Source: Stictocephala bisonia (taxonomy: Eukaryota > Arthropoda > Insecta > Hemiptera > Membracidae). From it: DNA of 64,000 nucleotides. A program made the translations under genes and the position numbers. Shown piece after piece: positions 1 through 12,481 of the stretch. Below the pieces are notes generated by a model. It was not told the origin of the DNA. It saw only the letters and a program-made list of their open reading frames with translations, and did no database searches. The stretch covers positions 2,232,001-2,296,000 of the forward strand of contig JAQJVL010000057.1 in the NCBI GenBank assembly GCA_035578905.1, in the 5' to 3' direction. Within the stretch, counting starts at the first letter, position 1; the number at the start of each line of letters is the position of its first letter.

Positions 1-126
1 TCCTATTTCCCAACCATCATTAATTGACTTTATTGATTTAAAAAATATACATACCGGTAATTAACATACATTTTGAAATTTATTCTTCTGCAATATTATT
101 GTAATATTTATTTATTTTCTGCACAG

Positions 127-252
127 GACAGGCTGGGGCTACAAGAGTTAGACAAGACCGGAAGACTTCATTTTCTTACATTTCCAGGAGATCACCTCCA
201 GTTCACTGTTCCCTGGTTCCAAAGTGAAATAATTAATAAGTACCTACGATGA
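127..252 (+). CDS. Ppt1: Last coding exon of palmitoyl-protein thioesterase 1
   Basis: Ppt1 is a lysosomal alpha/beta-hydrolase that removes thioester-linked palmitate from proteins. Only the final exon lies in the window. A pyrimidine-rich tract ending in CTGCACAG (acceptor AG at 125-126) is followed by 41 codons and a TGA at 250-252. The reading contains DRLGL, then GRLHFL, then GDHLQ, then WFQSEIINKYL. From family knowledge, Ppt1 ends with DRLGL..D..G.L.FL...GDHLQ....WF...II, and the His of GDH is the catalytic His of the Ser-Asp-His triad. The order and spacing agree over the whole exon. The rest of the gene lies to the left of base 1. The exon is shorter than most gene finders accept as a stand-alone frame. 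The call rests on motif recall, not on a search. Confidence 0.85.
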   Translation, partial: DRLGLQELDKTGRLHFLTFPGDHLQFTVPWFQSEIINKYLR

Positions 253-740
253 ATTTTGTTAACATCTTGCTCAAAGATGCATAAATATTGAGGCCAGATA
301 TCACGATAAAAATCGTTGAGTATACCAACAGCAGGCACCATTTAACTTGTTAGCCACCACAGGAATATAGCAGGTGTAAGAGATTGAACTATATCTTTCC
401 ACAATGTTAAATAATGTTTTCTCTAACGATTTATTAACGATCAATTGCTGCATTCTGTTATCAGCACAGCTATTTAAACTAGCAGTGTTCTTTTGTTTTA
501 TGACAATTTGTAGAAATGGGTGACATTGTTCTAAAGCATAATCAAGAGAGAGAAAAATTCAGTGTATTAATGATTTATGTTTAGTATTTGTGGCAGGTGT
601 AGTTATCTATTTTTATATTGCTCTAAATAGATACTATAAGATAGTTATCGTCTACTTATTTTTACAGTAAAATAAAAACTAACAAATTCTATGGAGGAGT
701 GAAAAAAAGGAATGTTCAAAAGCCTGAATGTGATGCTTAA
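253..740 (+). other. Ppt1 3' UTR and intergenic DNA
   Basis: This AT-rich stretch follows the Ppt1 stop codon. An AATAAA at 671-676 is a plausible polyadenylation signal, about 420 bp after the stop. I see no other gene before the piggyBac-type element begins. Confidence 0.4.
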
Positions 741-1602
741 CCCTATATACGCCATGTATATTACCTTAAAACGCTACGCGATTTTGATGGTTTCGTAAGG
801 GTTTTTTTTTTAAATCTTAAAAATTTATTCCCATCCCCTAAATATAGAGTGCTGCATATCATTTTGTTCACAAAGATACAAATAATTAGAAGGAATATAA
901 ATTAGCACTTACCAATGAAGTTGGTGCATGTAGTATCTTTGGAAAAGTTGAAAAGTTAATTTTTCAAACAAATCTTCTAAGTTTGAACACATATAAGTCA
1001 ACCACCAATAATGTAGCACAATTTTCACTAATGTACAAAAGTTGTAGAATCTTAACAGGAATAAAAATATATATACACAATAGTAGATAAACCAAAGGTA
1101 AAATTGAAAAATGTCAAAAAAAGGAACCATATAGACAAATTTTTGGGGGTCATGTCATGTCAAGTCAGTAATGTCACTGTTGTCACTTATATTTCCGTCA
1201 TCTAATTCATCTAAAACACCCCGAATAGCACTACTACGTGATAATTCACTAATTTTTGAATAAAATCAGTGCGAAACACACGCAAAACACGCACACTAAC
1301 ACATTGTTTTGTCGATCAACAAAGAACACAAACAACCTGGATTGGAGAGATGACTTAGCAACATATGCATCAACTGTTCAGGTCTACCAACATCGTCTGA
1401 GTGAAAAATAAAAAAATATGTTGCGTTATATACATGTAATAGACGTTTATGTTCAAAACGGTATGCAATACGTGTGAAACAAATGCGTAATAACCGCGCT
1501 AATAAATAAACGTAAGCGCACGCTAAATGTGTCTCGATAGAGACGATGGTGCTTGAGCAACACAATAATGCATCTCGATTGAGACGCGTGGCGCGTAGAG
1601 GG
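741..1602. mobile_element. Non-autonomous piggyBac-type element (862 bp)
   Basis: TTAA occurs on both sides (737-740 and 1603-1606). The element starts CCCTATATACGCCATG, and the reverse complement of its right end starts CCCTCTACGCGCCACG, which agree at 12 of 16 bases. TTAA target duplication plus CCC-type ends is the signature of the piggyBac superfamily. There is no transposase frame inside. Near the right end are short palindromes such as GTCTCGATAGAGAC (about 1531-1544) and CTCGATTGAGA. These ends differ from those of the 2.5 kb element at 1859-4360, so that element is not its obvious parent. Confidence 0.75.
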
Positions 1603-1858
1603 TTAAATATTATTTTGTATAATTTCTGTTCATAGAATTAAAATCTAAATTTGTCAGTCATCCAAATGATAACAAATGTTGGTCCTTAAGATGAGGTGTG
1701 GTTTCCCAGACCATTAGATATAGTTGATTGGTAAACAAAGAAGAAGTATTAAATTGGTGAGGTTGATAGGTTCTTGTAAGTTGGTGAGATCAGTGTGTGT
1801 AATATCAACCTCATAAAGTTAAATTTTTACCAGTGACATATCACTGTTTTACATTTAA

Positions 1859-4360
1859 CCCGTGAGAACACGCCTGGCCAAAACTTGAGTGGTAGCACGC
1901 AAGTGAGCGCTCCGCTCACCCTGACATAAATTGAACAAATAGATCATGTCTCATGTATTTATTATATTTATTTTTAGTTATAAATTTGTAATACTTCTTG
2001 TTAAACATTTTGGTCAGTAAATAAAACATATTTTGGTAAAAACAAATATATATTTACATATTTAATGTACATATGTAATGAGAAACTAAAAATGTTAGTA
2101 GTTGTATGTATGTTTCAATTTCATTAGATAAAATAGTATAAATTAATAAAAATTGACAAATATATACTTCTAAAATTGCAAATATAGTATATACCTCTTA
2201 GAATAGTTCTTATTTAGTCCTCATATGCACTGTCATCAGAGCCATTTCCTCTGCCATTACAAGCCGTACAAATGCTAATGACGTGTTCTCCACAAATGGG
2301 TGCAGCACATCTTGTACATCTTATTTTGGTCTTCCTATTTTTTTTCTTTGGACAGTATGCACACTTCTGTCTGTATGCGTCTGGTTGCTGCTGTCTTTCT
2401 TCTTGTACCCCCAACTCCGATTTGATAAGGTTTCTAATTTCAGGGTTAAGCTTGATGTTTGTAAGTCTTGCAGAAAGATGATTTTTCACAAGGTTTTTTG
2501 AAAGCAATTTCAAAAACACGCGACATGACACATGACACCAGTATTGATTTTGTATACTATTTGGGCATTTATTGCTGCAATATCTAAAAGCGTATAAAAC
2601 ACTGTCAGAGGCCATCTGTTGGAAATTCTTCCTACTGAATAGAGGCTTTTCTTCTGGTCCACAACGTCCACTCCTCCCTTTGTGGCGTTATAATATGTTA
2701 TGATTTCAGGCTTAGTACTGTCCCCTGAAGCTGGATCGATATCATCACCTTTATGCATTGTCGAAACCAATATAACATCTGTTGCGTTTCGGTACGTAAC
2801 TTACCAATGTACAATTTTCAGCATACAAAAACATGCTACTTTTTTCGGGCATCTTTTTAGTTTGAGTCAATATTGTAGGAAGTTCCTTTTTATTTTTCCT
2901 TACTGTGGCCAAAATTGTTGTTTGATGGTTCATCAGCAGGTCTCTAGCTAGTGTAATCGATGAAAACCAATTATCGCATGTGATATTTCGACCTGTGTTT
3001 TCAATCGGTTTTATCATTCTCTTTACTACTGAAGATGGCGTATTATCAAGCATAAATGGACCCTCTGGCTGTTTTCCAGCATAAATCTCCATGTTGAGTG
3101 TGAAAAAGATTTTGAGTCAACTAAAGAAAATATTTTTATGCCGTACTTGTTTGGCTTACTAGGTATGTATTGCTTGAAGGGACATCTTCCAAAGAAACCT
3201 TCAAGCATTTCATCGATTGTACAGTTGTATCCAGGTTTGTAAGATTGTATACAAATCTGGACAAACCCATCAAACAGCTCTCTTATATGTGCTAATTTAT
3301 CTGTTCTTTTTCTTTCTAGCCTTGTATCAATGTCGTCAAATCTCAAGGATCGTAATAGGATTTTGAACCTATTTATACTCATTGTCATTCTAAAGCAGTT
3401 AAGTGTAGTTATATCTTTTTTCCATAGGTCTTGAAGGTTTATATGGGACGATTTCAGAACTCTGCTAAGGTATAATAATCCAATGAAAGATAACATTTCA
3501 TCTAGATTCGTCTCTTCGCAATCTCTTGCTCTACTGTATTTTGGTCTCAATTTTTCAAGATATTTATTGGTATTTGTAACGATTCTTTGTATTGTTTCAT
3601 CACTAAAAAACAGTTTCCAAGCTTCAAGGGGAGAGTGACAGTTCCGAGCTTCGCCCTGTAAACCAGATCTTTCAGTTATAATATTTTGATGCCTTGTACG
3701 TACCCTAGAGCCGTGTTGAGGAGTGTGCAAGAACCATTTAGTTATGTTATCTTTTCCCAAAACAAAAGGCTGGTTGTCCATAGAACGAAATTGAATTTGA
3801 TTTTCTTCATCTGCCTCTTGTTCAGATCCTGTGTCATGCTCACTCATCTCTTCCACACTAGCATCATCACAATCACTATTACTTCCCAGTGACAAATCCC
3901 CTTCATCACAGTCATTTTCATTTAGCCACATTTCAATATCCACATCCATGATAACAAAGTTGTCAATTTACAGATAAAGTTATAAAAATCAAAAACAGAA
4001 CATTAATTTTAAATAAAAATATATACAAAACAGAATACATGTACAAAATAACACAATTGCAAAGTTACAAAAAGAACAAACAAATAAAACTGCAAATTTA
4101 AACAATTATAAAAGGCATATAAAATACTTGCTGAACACACGCACCTGAGCGCAGCGCTCACCTTACTGAACAATGTAAGGTTAGATGTCCATAACTGAGG
4201 CGTAGGGCAGTGGAATTTAGTGGTGGGGAGGATGGAACGACTCAACAACAGTTCCTTGAAAGGTACACTCTGTTTCAGAATCCAAACTCAAGCCACACCC
4301 TAGTACAGTCAAAATAACTACAATGGGTGAGCGCTCCACTCAGTTGCGTGTTCTCACGGG
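1859..4360 (-). mobile_element. Full-length piggyBac-like DNA transposon (2502 bp)
   Basis: The element is bounded by TTAA at 1855-1858 and 4361-4364. It has perfect 15 bp terminal inverted repeats, CCCGTGAGAACACGC, at 1859-1873 and inverted at 4346-4360. Inside each end lie copies of a palindromic motif around GAGCGCTC (for example at 1904-1920 and 4326-4337; a related GAGCGCAGCGCTC is at 4147-4159), as expected for subterminal transposase-binding repeats. The length is normal for autonomous piggyBac elements (about 2.4-2.5 kb). One transposase gene lies inside on the minus strand. Intact ends and only small lesions in the gene suggest a fairly recent insertion. Confidence 0.93.
2214..3949 (-). 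pseudogene. piggyBac transposase, three frameshifts
   Basis: The gene would encode the cut-and-paste transposase that excises at TTAA. It starts at ATG 3949 with an acidic N-terminus. It then reads through four overlapping frames: 3949 to about 3100, 3092 to about 2780, 2770 to about 2530, and 2615 to 2214. All three catalytic aspartates of the DDD core are present: TIDEML (codon 3212-3214), TCDNWF (2973-2975) and KGGVDVVDQ (2666-2668). The C-terminus has the usual cysteine-rich zinc finger (CAYC, then CTRC, CGEH, CTAC). The first shift lies by a run of five T (minus-strand sense), so a homopolymer error or real decay could explain it; the other two do not lie in long runs. No premature stop is seen apart from those caused by the shifts. 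Confidence 0.92.
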
Positions 4361-4364
4361 TTAA

Positions 4365-5217
4365 ATGATTTTTTTTAACCGACTTTTCATATTTTACATA
4401 GGATTTATGTATTTTCAAATGTATATATGATGTATTTAGATCTGTTAATCCAAAAGCAAGTTGGGAGTATAAGTTACTATTCCATATTTAATGTGAAAAG
4501 ATAAATTACTGTTATATTCAATATCCGCTCCACAGAAGTATTTTCATTGACAAAATTTACCCAAAATAATTGTTAGGGACATATCTGATACTTATTTTAA
4601 GAAATACAAATTTTCAGAGTGTTACATTGTTCTTTGTTATGTTATAAAAAATATATATCTACAGTTGCCAATGAACTTGGAACGGAATGTTCTGACGTTA
4701 TTGTAAGAAAACAGCGCCAAGCAACATTTAGCGTTAGTGATCCCATCCTGCCCGGATACTGATGGTGATTAGGAAATCACCTTTAAACCATTGGTCTTCA
4801 GATTGTGTTAGAGAAAAATTCTTAACCCAAACCTCGCCTGGTAAAATAAAACCTCTTTTTTTTCAATTATAGTAAATATATGCCCTAACTTGGTAATTAT
4901 AGGTTTGACAGCCAAAATTTAGTGTCATCTCATTCATTCACTCACCCAGTGTCCCAAAGGAAATAAACTTTACTGTTTATTTCCTTTTGAATTAAGTGAC
5001 AAATTCACTTAGTGTCAAAAATAAACTTTACTGTTCCTCGCCTTGGCTCACTCAATACAGATTTATTTTTTATACCTTTCTGTAGAACCAACTTAGGCTT
5101 TTACTCACCTTTAAATAATATGTATCGACTTTATAATTTACATTGCTGGGAAGTTGACATTTTTTATGATTCCTTTGGTATATTTAGATCTAAATTGAAT
5201 AGCAAAGTAAATAAATT
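4365..5217. other. Intergenic DNA without a visible gene
   Basis: The stretch is AT-rich. Around 4720-4860 it holds a CTTAACCCAAACCTCGCCTGG segment similar to one near 24240-24300 (CTTAGCCCCAACTTCACCTGG). This suggests an old SINE-like or LINE-tail repeat. Nothing else is recognised. Confidence 0.3.
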
Positions 5218-5221
5218 TTAA

Positions 5222-6119
5222 CCCTTTGTGCTCGAATGGCCAGTACTACTGGCCATGCAGTTTTAGACGGCTTGTTATTAGTCTCGTCATTGTTTGTTCT
5301 CGTTGCTCGAATGGCCAGCTGTACTGGCCGCGCTAGTTCCACTTCCAGCTAGCGGCCATGTTTGCTTATACTTTTCAGCCAGCGCGTAATTCTTTTTAAA
5401 TAGCCTTTGTATTTTTGACATGGGTATTTAAAAATGACGTAAAAACCATTAATAGATAATTATAGAAAAACTTTAATGGAACTAACTTATTCTAAGATAA
5501 ACAAACTGTTTGATAATGTTAGTTTTAAACATACATTTGTAAATTGAATAATTAACATAAATTATTGAAATTACAACTTGATTTTAACATATGACATAGT
5601 CATGAAACATTTTGCAAAATCTTTAGTGTTTGAATTTTTTTGCAGAATGGTATTGTTCAAAACACAATATTTACAAATAATAATTCACAGCTGAATAACA
5701 TCAAACAGTATCACAAGTCAAATGTAAACACAACAAGTAGTTATGGGCGACGGTGACTGTCTGACTGAGATGCTAAACGTCAGCTGTCAGAATCTACTGA
5801 ACAATAAATGTAATTGGCGGGAAACCAATGTCAACAGACGTCATATTTAGTTTACGAGTTCCTTGATAGGTTACAGCACTCACCGGACATATACGTATAA
5901 AATAAAATAATAAAAATAAAATGTTTGCATAGTGTCCAGTAGTACTGGCCATACGAGCAATAGTCGTATTCTATACTGGCCAGTACAGGTGGACATTCGA
6001 GCAATCAGGACATCGCGTTAACAAATAGACCGGGCTGACGCGGAAATGTCTGCGGCCAGTACAGCTGGCCATTCGAGCAACGAGGACAAACTACAAATAT
6101 TGCTTTCGGGTCCATAGGG
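5222..6119. mobile_element. Non-autonomous piggyBac-type element (898 bp)
   Basis: TTAA flanks both ends (5218-5221 and 6120-6123). The left end reads CCCTTTGTGCTCGAATGGCC, and the reverse complement of the right end begins CCCTATGGACCCG. Both ends carry several copies of a subterminal motif, GCTCGAATGGCCAG followed by a second GGCC (5230-5256, 5293-5320, 5932-5960, 5976-6003, 6053-6080). Many copies form small palindromes of the form GGCCAG..CTGGCC. No open frame of note lies inside. The motif is unrelated to those in the other two TTAA elements of the window, so it is a separate family. Confidence 0.8.
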
Positions 6120-6123
6120 TTAA

Positions 6124-6959
6124 ACACCTATGTCAATTGTTTCAGTTTACTGGTTGCATTGTTACTTTTCTATCTACTGTTCTTTGACTGCTATTTGTTG
6201 GTTGTCTGATAATTTATTTAATTATTAGTTATATTTAAATTATTTATAAATCAGTTTCAATTCTATCTAATATATATTTAATTTATATAAATTATTATTT
6301 ACTATATACATATAAGCTTTCTGTTATATTGTGTGCTGAATGCTGTATTTTTTCATATGCATGATTTTATTGTTATATAGAATTAGTGCTTTTATGTAAT
6401 TGGCTGTAAGCTGTATAAAAGCATTCAATAAAGAATTTTGAAATAAATTTGTTGTAATAATTATTCTTGCTGCAACTTATTGTAGAGTGATTTGTTTGAA
6501 GCTAAATTACTAAGCTCTCTAGGGTTAATTATTGTACCAATGTACAAAGTCATCATCAACGTACATTTATGGGTGGCTAGATGGGTCATCACTACTGTAC
6601 TTGTATGGTTGGGTCAACGTGATAAACTCAATGCTTTTTATGTTGGTATACAAGACATATATTTATCAGTCCTCTGTTCATTATTTTATAGTGTTGTTTT
6701 GTTATTGTGCTAGTATAATATAGCTATATAATTTTATTATCTATAACTCTTAAAGGCTGTGAACTAGCTAGTTAATGGGATTAAAAATAATGTGCGTTTT
6801 TATTCTGAGATAATGTCAACTGTGACAGGATGTGTTGTTTTTAAATTTAGTCCCATATGTGAACAAAATGCATCTTTATAATTAATTTAACATGAATGTA
6901 ATGGAAAATTAACTATGCACTTATGCATGGTCATGTATACTCTTATTGTAATAATAAAA
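6124..6959. other. Intergenic DNA without a visible gene
   Basis: This stretch is AT-rich, with AATAAA at about 6428. The short open frames near 6492-6723 have no recognisable motif. No gene or repeat boundary could be supported. Confidence 0.3.
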
Positions 6960-7703
6960 TCCTTATATATAATACGTGAAGCCGTTTTTGTCAACGCAAC
7001 TCCTCCCTTATTCCTTGACCAATTTAAAAGGTTAGGGATCACAAAATTTGCCTCTGTTCAGTTGTGCAATAAGGTGTTAATTATTCAATATTTTTATCCC
7101 GAAGGGTGTAGAAAACCTTCAAAGTTTGTTTTTCGGCATAAGAATAACATGGAGAAAGTTTAATAAACTAAACGAAAAGTAACAGCTGTTAAAATGTAAA
7201 TAATGATTTCCAAAAAGTTTTAACAGCTGTTGGAATGTAAACAATCTTGTTTGTATTATTGAGGTGGTTAGGTGTTTCATAATGTTAAACCAGAGAAGGT
7301 TGTAAGCATGATTTTATTCACATTCGATTGTAGGGCTTCACTCTTCTGGACTTAAATGTTTCAATGGTAATATAAAGCATTTATTTTACTTATTTAATTA
7401 ACCTTCAGCTGTTTAACACACTCAAATGAACTGAGCACGTTTGAAATAGGCTAAGTAATACTATTGGGTATTTATACTAATAAACAGGTAGCAATGCAAG
7501 TAATGTGAGTAAGATACTGTAAATAAATTAAATATTGTGATTTTACATGATACCGTTTATCCACTAATATTTGTAGGCAAAAGATACAGTCGAAGGCCGA
7601 GGTGTGAAACTTAACATCCGGCATTACCGAGGCCAAAGGCCGAGGTGTCTCGAGCACAGCAAGTGACGGGTTGGCAGGCGAAGCGTGCAGGTGTGGCCCC
7701 TAG
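6960..7703 (+). mobile_element. Non-autonomous Helitron, subfamily B (744 bp)
   Basis: The 5' end is TCCTTATATATAATACG, between host A and the TC start. The 3' end is a GC-rich hairpin (GCAGGC-GAA-GCGTGC, one mismatch), then about ten bases, then CTAG followed by host T. TC start, hairpin plus CTRR end and insertion into AT are Helitron hallmarks. Just inside the 3' end is a block of nested palindromes (CCGAGGCCAAAGGCCGAGG) shared with the other Helitrons listed here. Related copies at 44527-44895 and 59272-59787 share both the 5' and the 3' region. Confidence 0.85.
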
Positions 7704-9353
7704 TATAACAAGAATTTATCATTTGTATAACCTTATTTATCTATAATACAATAATATAATATATTTTGAGGTTAAGTGATAGTGTGGGCTTTGCAGCCCT
7801 AACTTTGCCTCTTATGATTTTCCATTTCATTTACAATCTGTGAAAAAAATTATGGAATACATAAAAATAACTATTTATTAAAATTAATTGTAAAAACATA
7901 TTTTGCTTTAAATTCACCCAAAAATACATATTTCCAGCATATTCAAAGAGACTTACTTGATGTAAAATAGATAATTGTCTTTAATATATTGTTTAGTGCT
8001 TCTAAAAGTAAGTTGATATTATGTTATTTTTTACTGGATAATTTTAATTTAAACAACCTCAAATCTGTGTACGTAAAATTAAAAATAAAATACCTTGTCT
8101 AATTTGTTTAATTTCTCTATGGTTCTTTGTACCTAAATTGTTATTGTGTTTAATTTTTGCAAGGCAAAGTAAACAAACAAAATAATAATAGAAATCACAA
8201 TAAGTGCCACACTATGTAGTAAAAAAGAATGGACTAAACTAGGCCGGCTGATGTTAACATGAGGGTATATTTTAGTCATGGGAAGTGAAGTTGCTAATGC
8301 CACTTCAAGCAATATGAGTTTTTAAGCAGACTTTTATAAAAATCATCATAAAATATTTTGAATGATAGTATTGTTTATCTCATTTCAAAAACAAAACTGA
8401 CGTATAAAAACTTTCAGCTTTTTAGATTACTTCAAATATTTATGTACTCGTATATTGTCAGTAAGTTATATTGTTATTATAAATTACTTAACATATAAAA
8501 TATGCTTCTAGATTAAATATATTTTGTTTATGGAATAAATCACTAATAAAAGACAATTTTGAGTTTTTCTTATTCACTTTTCTTAACATCAAGTCGGGTG
8601 TATAAAACCCCATCTATTCAGCTTTCCAATTTTCGGCATCTATCCTATCTTAGCTTAGTATCAGTAAAAAAACAATAGTTAACCTTGATGTTAAAAAATT
8701 TTAGCAAAGTTAACTCTAACTTTGTAAGTTCAATAAAGTATCAATAAGTAAAGTTGCCACGGCCCACCCTGTCGCAACAAATTTCTAGAAAAATATCTTT
8801 CATAAAATTAGTGCGCTGGAAGTGAGGAAATTCGCAGATTCAAGCACCGTTACTGAACTAAAAAGTTTTCTACTATCTGACCTAGGGATGTTTCCTCACG
8901 TTAAGCGTTCAGAAAACCGTAATATGTGTTTTTTTCTTAAGATTGGTCCAGACAACAGAAGATTCAACTATCAGATGTCCGGATATGATAGGGTTTACTG
9001 TAATTAAAAAAAGATCATTATTTAAGATCATTCTTTTTTTTCGTTTAAAAGTGAATCACCCTACGCTCATTTATGTTAGAATCCTGAATTGTACTTTTCA
9101 ATTAGTTTTGTTTCATTGCACATAATACTTTGTATTTAATTGTAAATATGATCTCAATAACTGATGCCTCTCATGCTAACTGCTAATTCAGGCTACTTTA
9201 TTGACAGAGTAATTCATGACAGTTCGTGTTCATTTACCTGTTATCGGGTTTATTGAATGTTATGTATTTGTTGCCTATAACATATTTAATCATAAACATG
9301 GGGGTTGTTTTATTCTTTGCTGTGGACGGTTTGCTGTTTTACTTGGTGAAATA
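7704..9353. other. Region upstream of the IR gene
   Basis: AT-rich DNA with no gene seen. Weak open frames at 8822-9125 show no family motif. The promoter and any 5' non-coding exon of the IR gene would be expected here, but I cannot point to a convincing TATA box or initiator. Confidence 0.3.
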
Positions 9354-9987
9354 ATGGTGTTTATATCAGTGATTATTATATTGTTTATTATTTTAAAATC
9401 AGAAATTTATTCAATAACATTCAATAATTCTGGTTTGGTTACGAAAAATCAAAACTTTACTAGCATTATCCATTCAGTTGTAAAACCCATTCAGACTTTT
9501 TGCATTATGACTTTAGATTTTAGTGATTTATTAGATTTTCTTTTGAAACTAGAACCGATTGTAAGTAATGGTAAATATATTTTAACGGAAATTGTAACTA
9601 TTCCGAATGACTGTGATTATCTGTTAGTTTTAGAAATGCCAGACTCTTTAGTATGTAACTTATTTTTGAAATATAAAAAAAGGTATTTAAATCTATCAAA
9701 TTTTGTGATTATCTTCAACACAACATTTGCTGATAAAGTGGATCAGTTAAATCAATGTTCGTCTGTTTTTGATTCCGCAAATGTAGCACTTGTGTCTTTA
9801 CTAAGCAATAATATTTTCTTGTTAAGCTCACCGTTGCTATCTCCAAGGAGCTTTATTCCTTTTGATTTTGAAGAATTCATTTTACATGTCCTTAACTTGT
9901 CAACGCCATCCTTTCAAGGCACCATCGTCAATGCAGTAACATTTCATCATCCTCCATTTTCAGTAATGAAGAAAAGGAACAATTCAG
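9354..9987 (+). CDS. IR gene exon 1: signal peptide, N-terminal region
   Basis: The start chosen is ATG 9354 (A at -3, G at +4). It opens directly into a hydrophobic signal peptide, MVFISVIIILFIILKS. An in-frame ATG at 9216 would add 46 residues with Cys-rich, non-signal character and a poor start context, so it is less likely. The exon ends at a strong donor, CAG|GTAAAT, after the first base of a codon (phase 1). Its last residues, TIVNAVTFHHPPFSV, match the beginning of the S1 ligand-binding lobe of IRs. Confidence 0.85.
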
Positions 9988-12434
9988 GTAAATTCTCACA
10001 TTTTTTTGATAAATTTACCATTTAGGTATTAATATCATTAGTTTTATTTTTAAATCTTTGCTGTTTAAAAATTAAATGAAAGTTAAAAATAATCTGACAT
10101 AAGAAAAAAATTTATTCCTAAAGATTAAATTTTTTACAAATTGGGTATTGTTGCAAAAAATATCACACACTCAGTAACCAATGTTTATTACAGTCTACTT
10201 TTTTTTAAATTGGCAATTTTCTCAAGGAAGACAAAACAACTATGTACATGGTGCGACTTTTTCTTTTCAACGCTCAAGAAACAGAATAAAGCGATACAAA
10301 AATTAAAAACTGGTAGAAAATGTATATTTCTTAATGTTAAAGTTTGGTCTCCAATTTTAACAGAGTAGAATACTCCCTCACATTGATGGGTACCACAGTA
10401 CATCTCCCTGTGTGATTTTCCAGGTGAGAGTTTTGTGTAGGTACCACAGAAAATTGTCATCTTTAAACTCCATCTTGCAAAAACTTTTACTTAATTTTGT
10501 TATGTGTAATTTTGTGTAGGTACCACAGATAATTTTCATCTTTAAACTCCATCTTGCAAAAGCTTTTACTTAATTTTGTTGTATGTAATTTTTTATTAAA
10601 GTAAAAAAACATGGCTACCTTAAAGTTAATTTTTGTTTTACAATACAACTCTTTATGGGTGGGAAATTGGATCACCACCTCATAATTGTCATCTATTCAT
10701 TAAGGAATGCCACAAAAGAGCATCTTAACATAGGCAATAAAAAGTGTACACCATAAGTCAAATTCTGTAGAAATATATGTATAAAAATTATGACATTTAA
10801 CTGTAATTGGACCTACTAAATTGGCTTCCTGATATACCGGTTAAAATAAATCATTGCTTCATCAGAATAAGAGATGAACTGATTCAATTAAGCTTGTAAA
10901 TGTTTGTCAGTGAAGTGTGTTAAGGTGTGTCTAAAATTATAAGCTCTTTTGAGAGAAACTCTCTTCACAGAGAAGGAAAAAACAGATGTCTTACGCCCAC
11001 AGTAAACACCTCAGGGGCAATTAGAATTTAGGCCAGTAGACAGCGCTGGTTGCTTGTGAGGGACAAAAGTAGCTAGTTACAGAGGGGCAGATATGTCTCG
11101 TCCACCAGAGTGTGCTGTTGATGTAAAATAAGAGGAAGAGAGATAATGCAGGAAGGGGTTTGGAGGGTATAGGAGAAGTATGTATTCCGTCACAGTGAAT
11201 TAGAACGGAAGATCTGACTACTTCACATTTTCAGAACACTACTAGATGTGACCTCTGTTTCTTCCTACTTTTTGCTCTTTTCAATTTACATTTACTTCAA
11301 ATTCACTATATGGAAACACATGTGTATTTAGGTAATGGATAGGCTCGTTAAGTCAAGAGTAAATTTGGCTTGAATAATTTCCTAGATTAGATCATCCAAA
11401 ACATGAATGGTTTCTCCTTCACTAACCAGTCATGAAGGAGAATCTGAAAGGAGAACCTTTCAGAAATCAAACTTGTTAACATACTGCAAGTAGTTCCTAT
11501 GATAGTTATCAAGGTTACCTTTATCATAGTCAACAGTCAAAATCTCTTAATATTTTTGTGTATAGTAACTGTAATATAGCTCATAACAGTACAATGTTAA
11601 GTCAAGACTAAAAGAATGTTGTACTGTTATGAAGAGCATTTTATTTAACACAAACTTTCTTTCATTCATGAGTGACACACTACCCGTTGTCATGTCCAGT
11701 ACATCAGGTGAAACAAGAGACATAGCATGGTATATCGGGGACATAAAGAGGGAGGCGTAAGTGATGCAACGAAAAACAGAATCAAGCAATTGAATGTTAA
11801 AGTTATTTTTAATTCATTTTCACTTTTTACAAATTTGCAATTATCTCTCCACCCTCAATGTACAACATCTTTTGTCCATACTAAAGAAAAAACTGAATTA
11901 GTTTCTATTTTTACTATAAAGAAAACCCAGATAAATTGCAATAATTAACAGATAAGTACATAAATAACCATGTACTGAGGTGAAATATTTGTAAACTCAA
12001 ATCAGCTGTTTTTATTTATTTCTATTTTTTTAAATCTATGTTGCTTTTTAAAAAAAATATTGTCATTATGAAGCTCATTTTGCTTACTTATTAGCACGGG
12101 TGTTGTGGGCCAAACTGAAACTTGAATAAATGGGTTTTTTTTATAAGTTGACATTTTATCTTATTTTAGCCGTGTCAATGAATTAACAAATATTACGAGT
12201 AGTTCCATTTGTGGATAAAGTAAACTAGTATGTGTCAAGTTTATTATTACTTGAAAACTATTCTAGGTTAGGTTAAACAGCACTAGGCTAGGAATTAGTA
12301 TATTGGAGAGATAGGACGTCAGTAAACTTACCTTAGAAGACAAGTTCACTAACACCAGAGTAGTAGTAACATACACAAAATAAACATATAATCACAGAAA
12401 TTTTCAATGCCACTGGCACTTTCTTCAGGTGAGT

Positions 12435-12481
<47 letters not shown>

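Noticed and set aside
2524..2537. 7 bp direct duplication (CATGACA twice) as cause of the third transposase frameshift
   Set aside because: The size of the duplication does not give the frame change actually seen between the two reading frames.
9216..9353. Upstream ATG extending the IR protein by 46 residues
   Set aside because: Poor start context, and it would bury the signal peptide that begins at ATG 9354.
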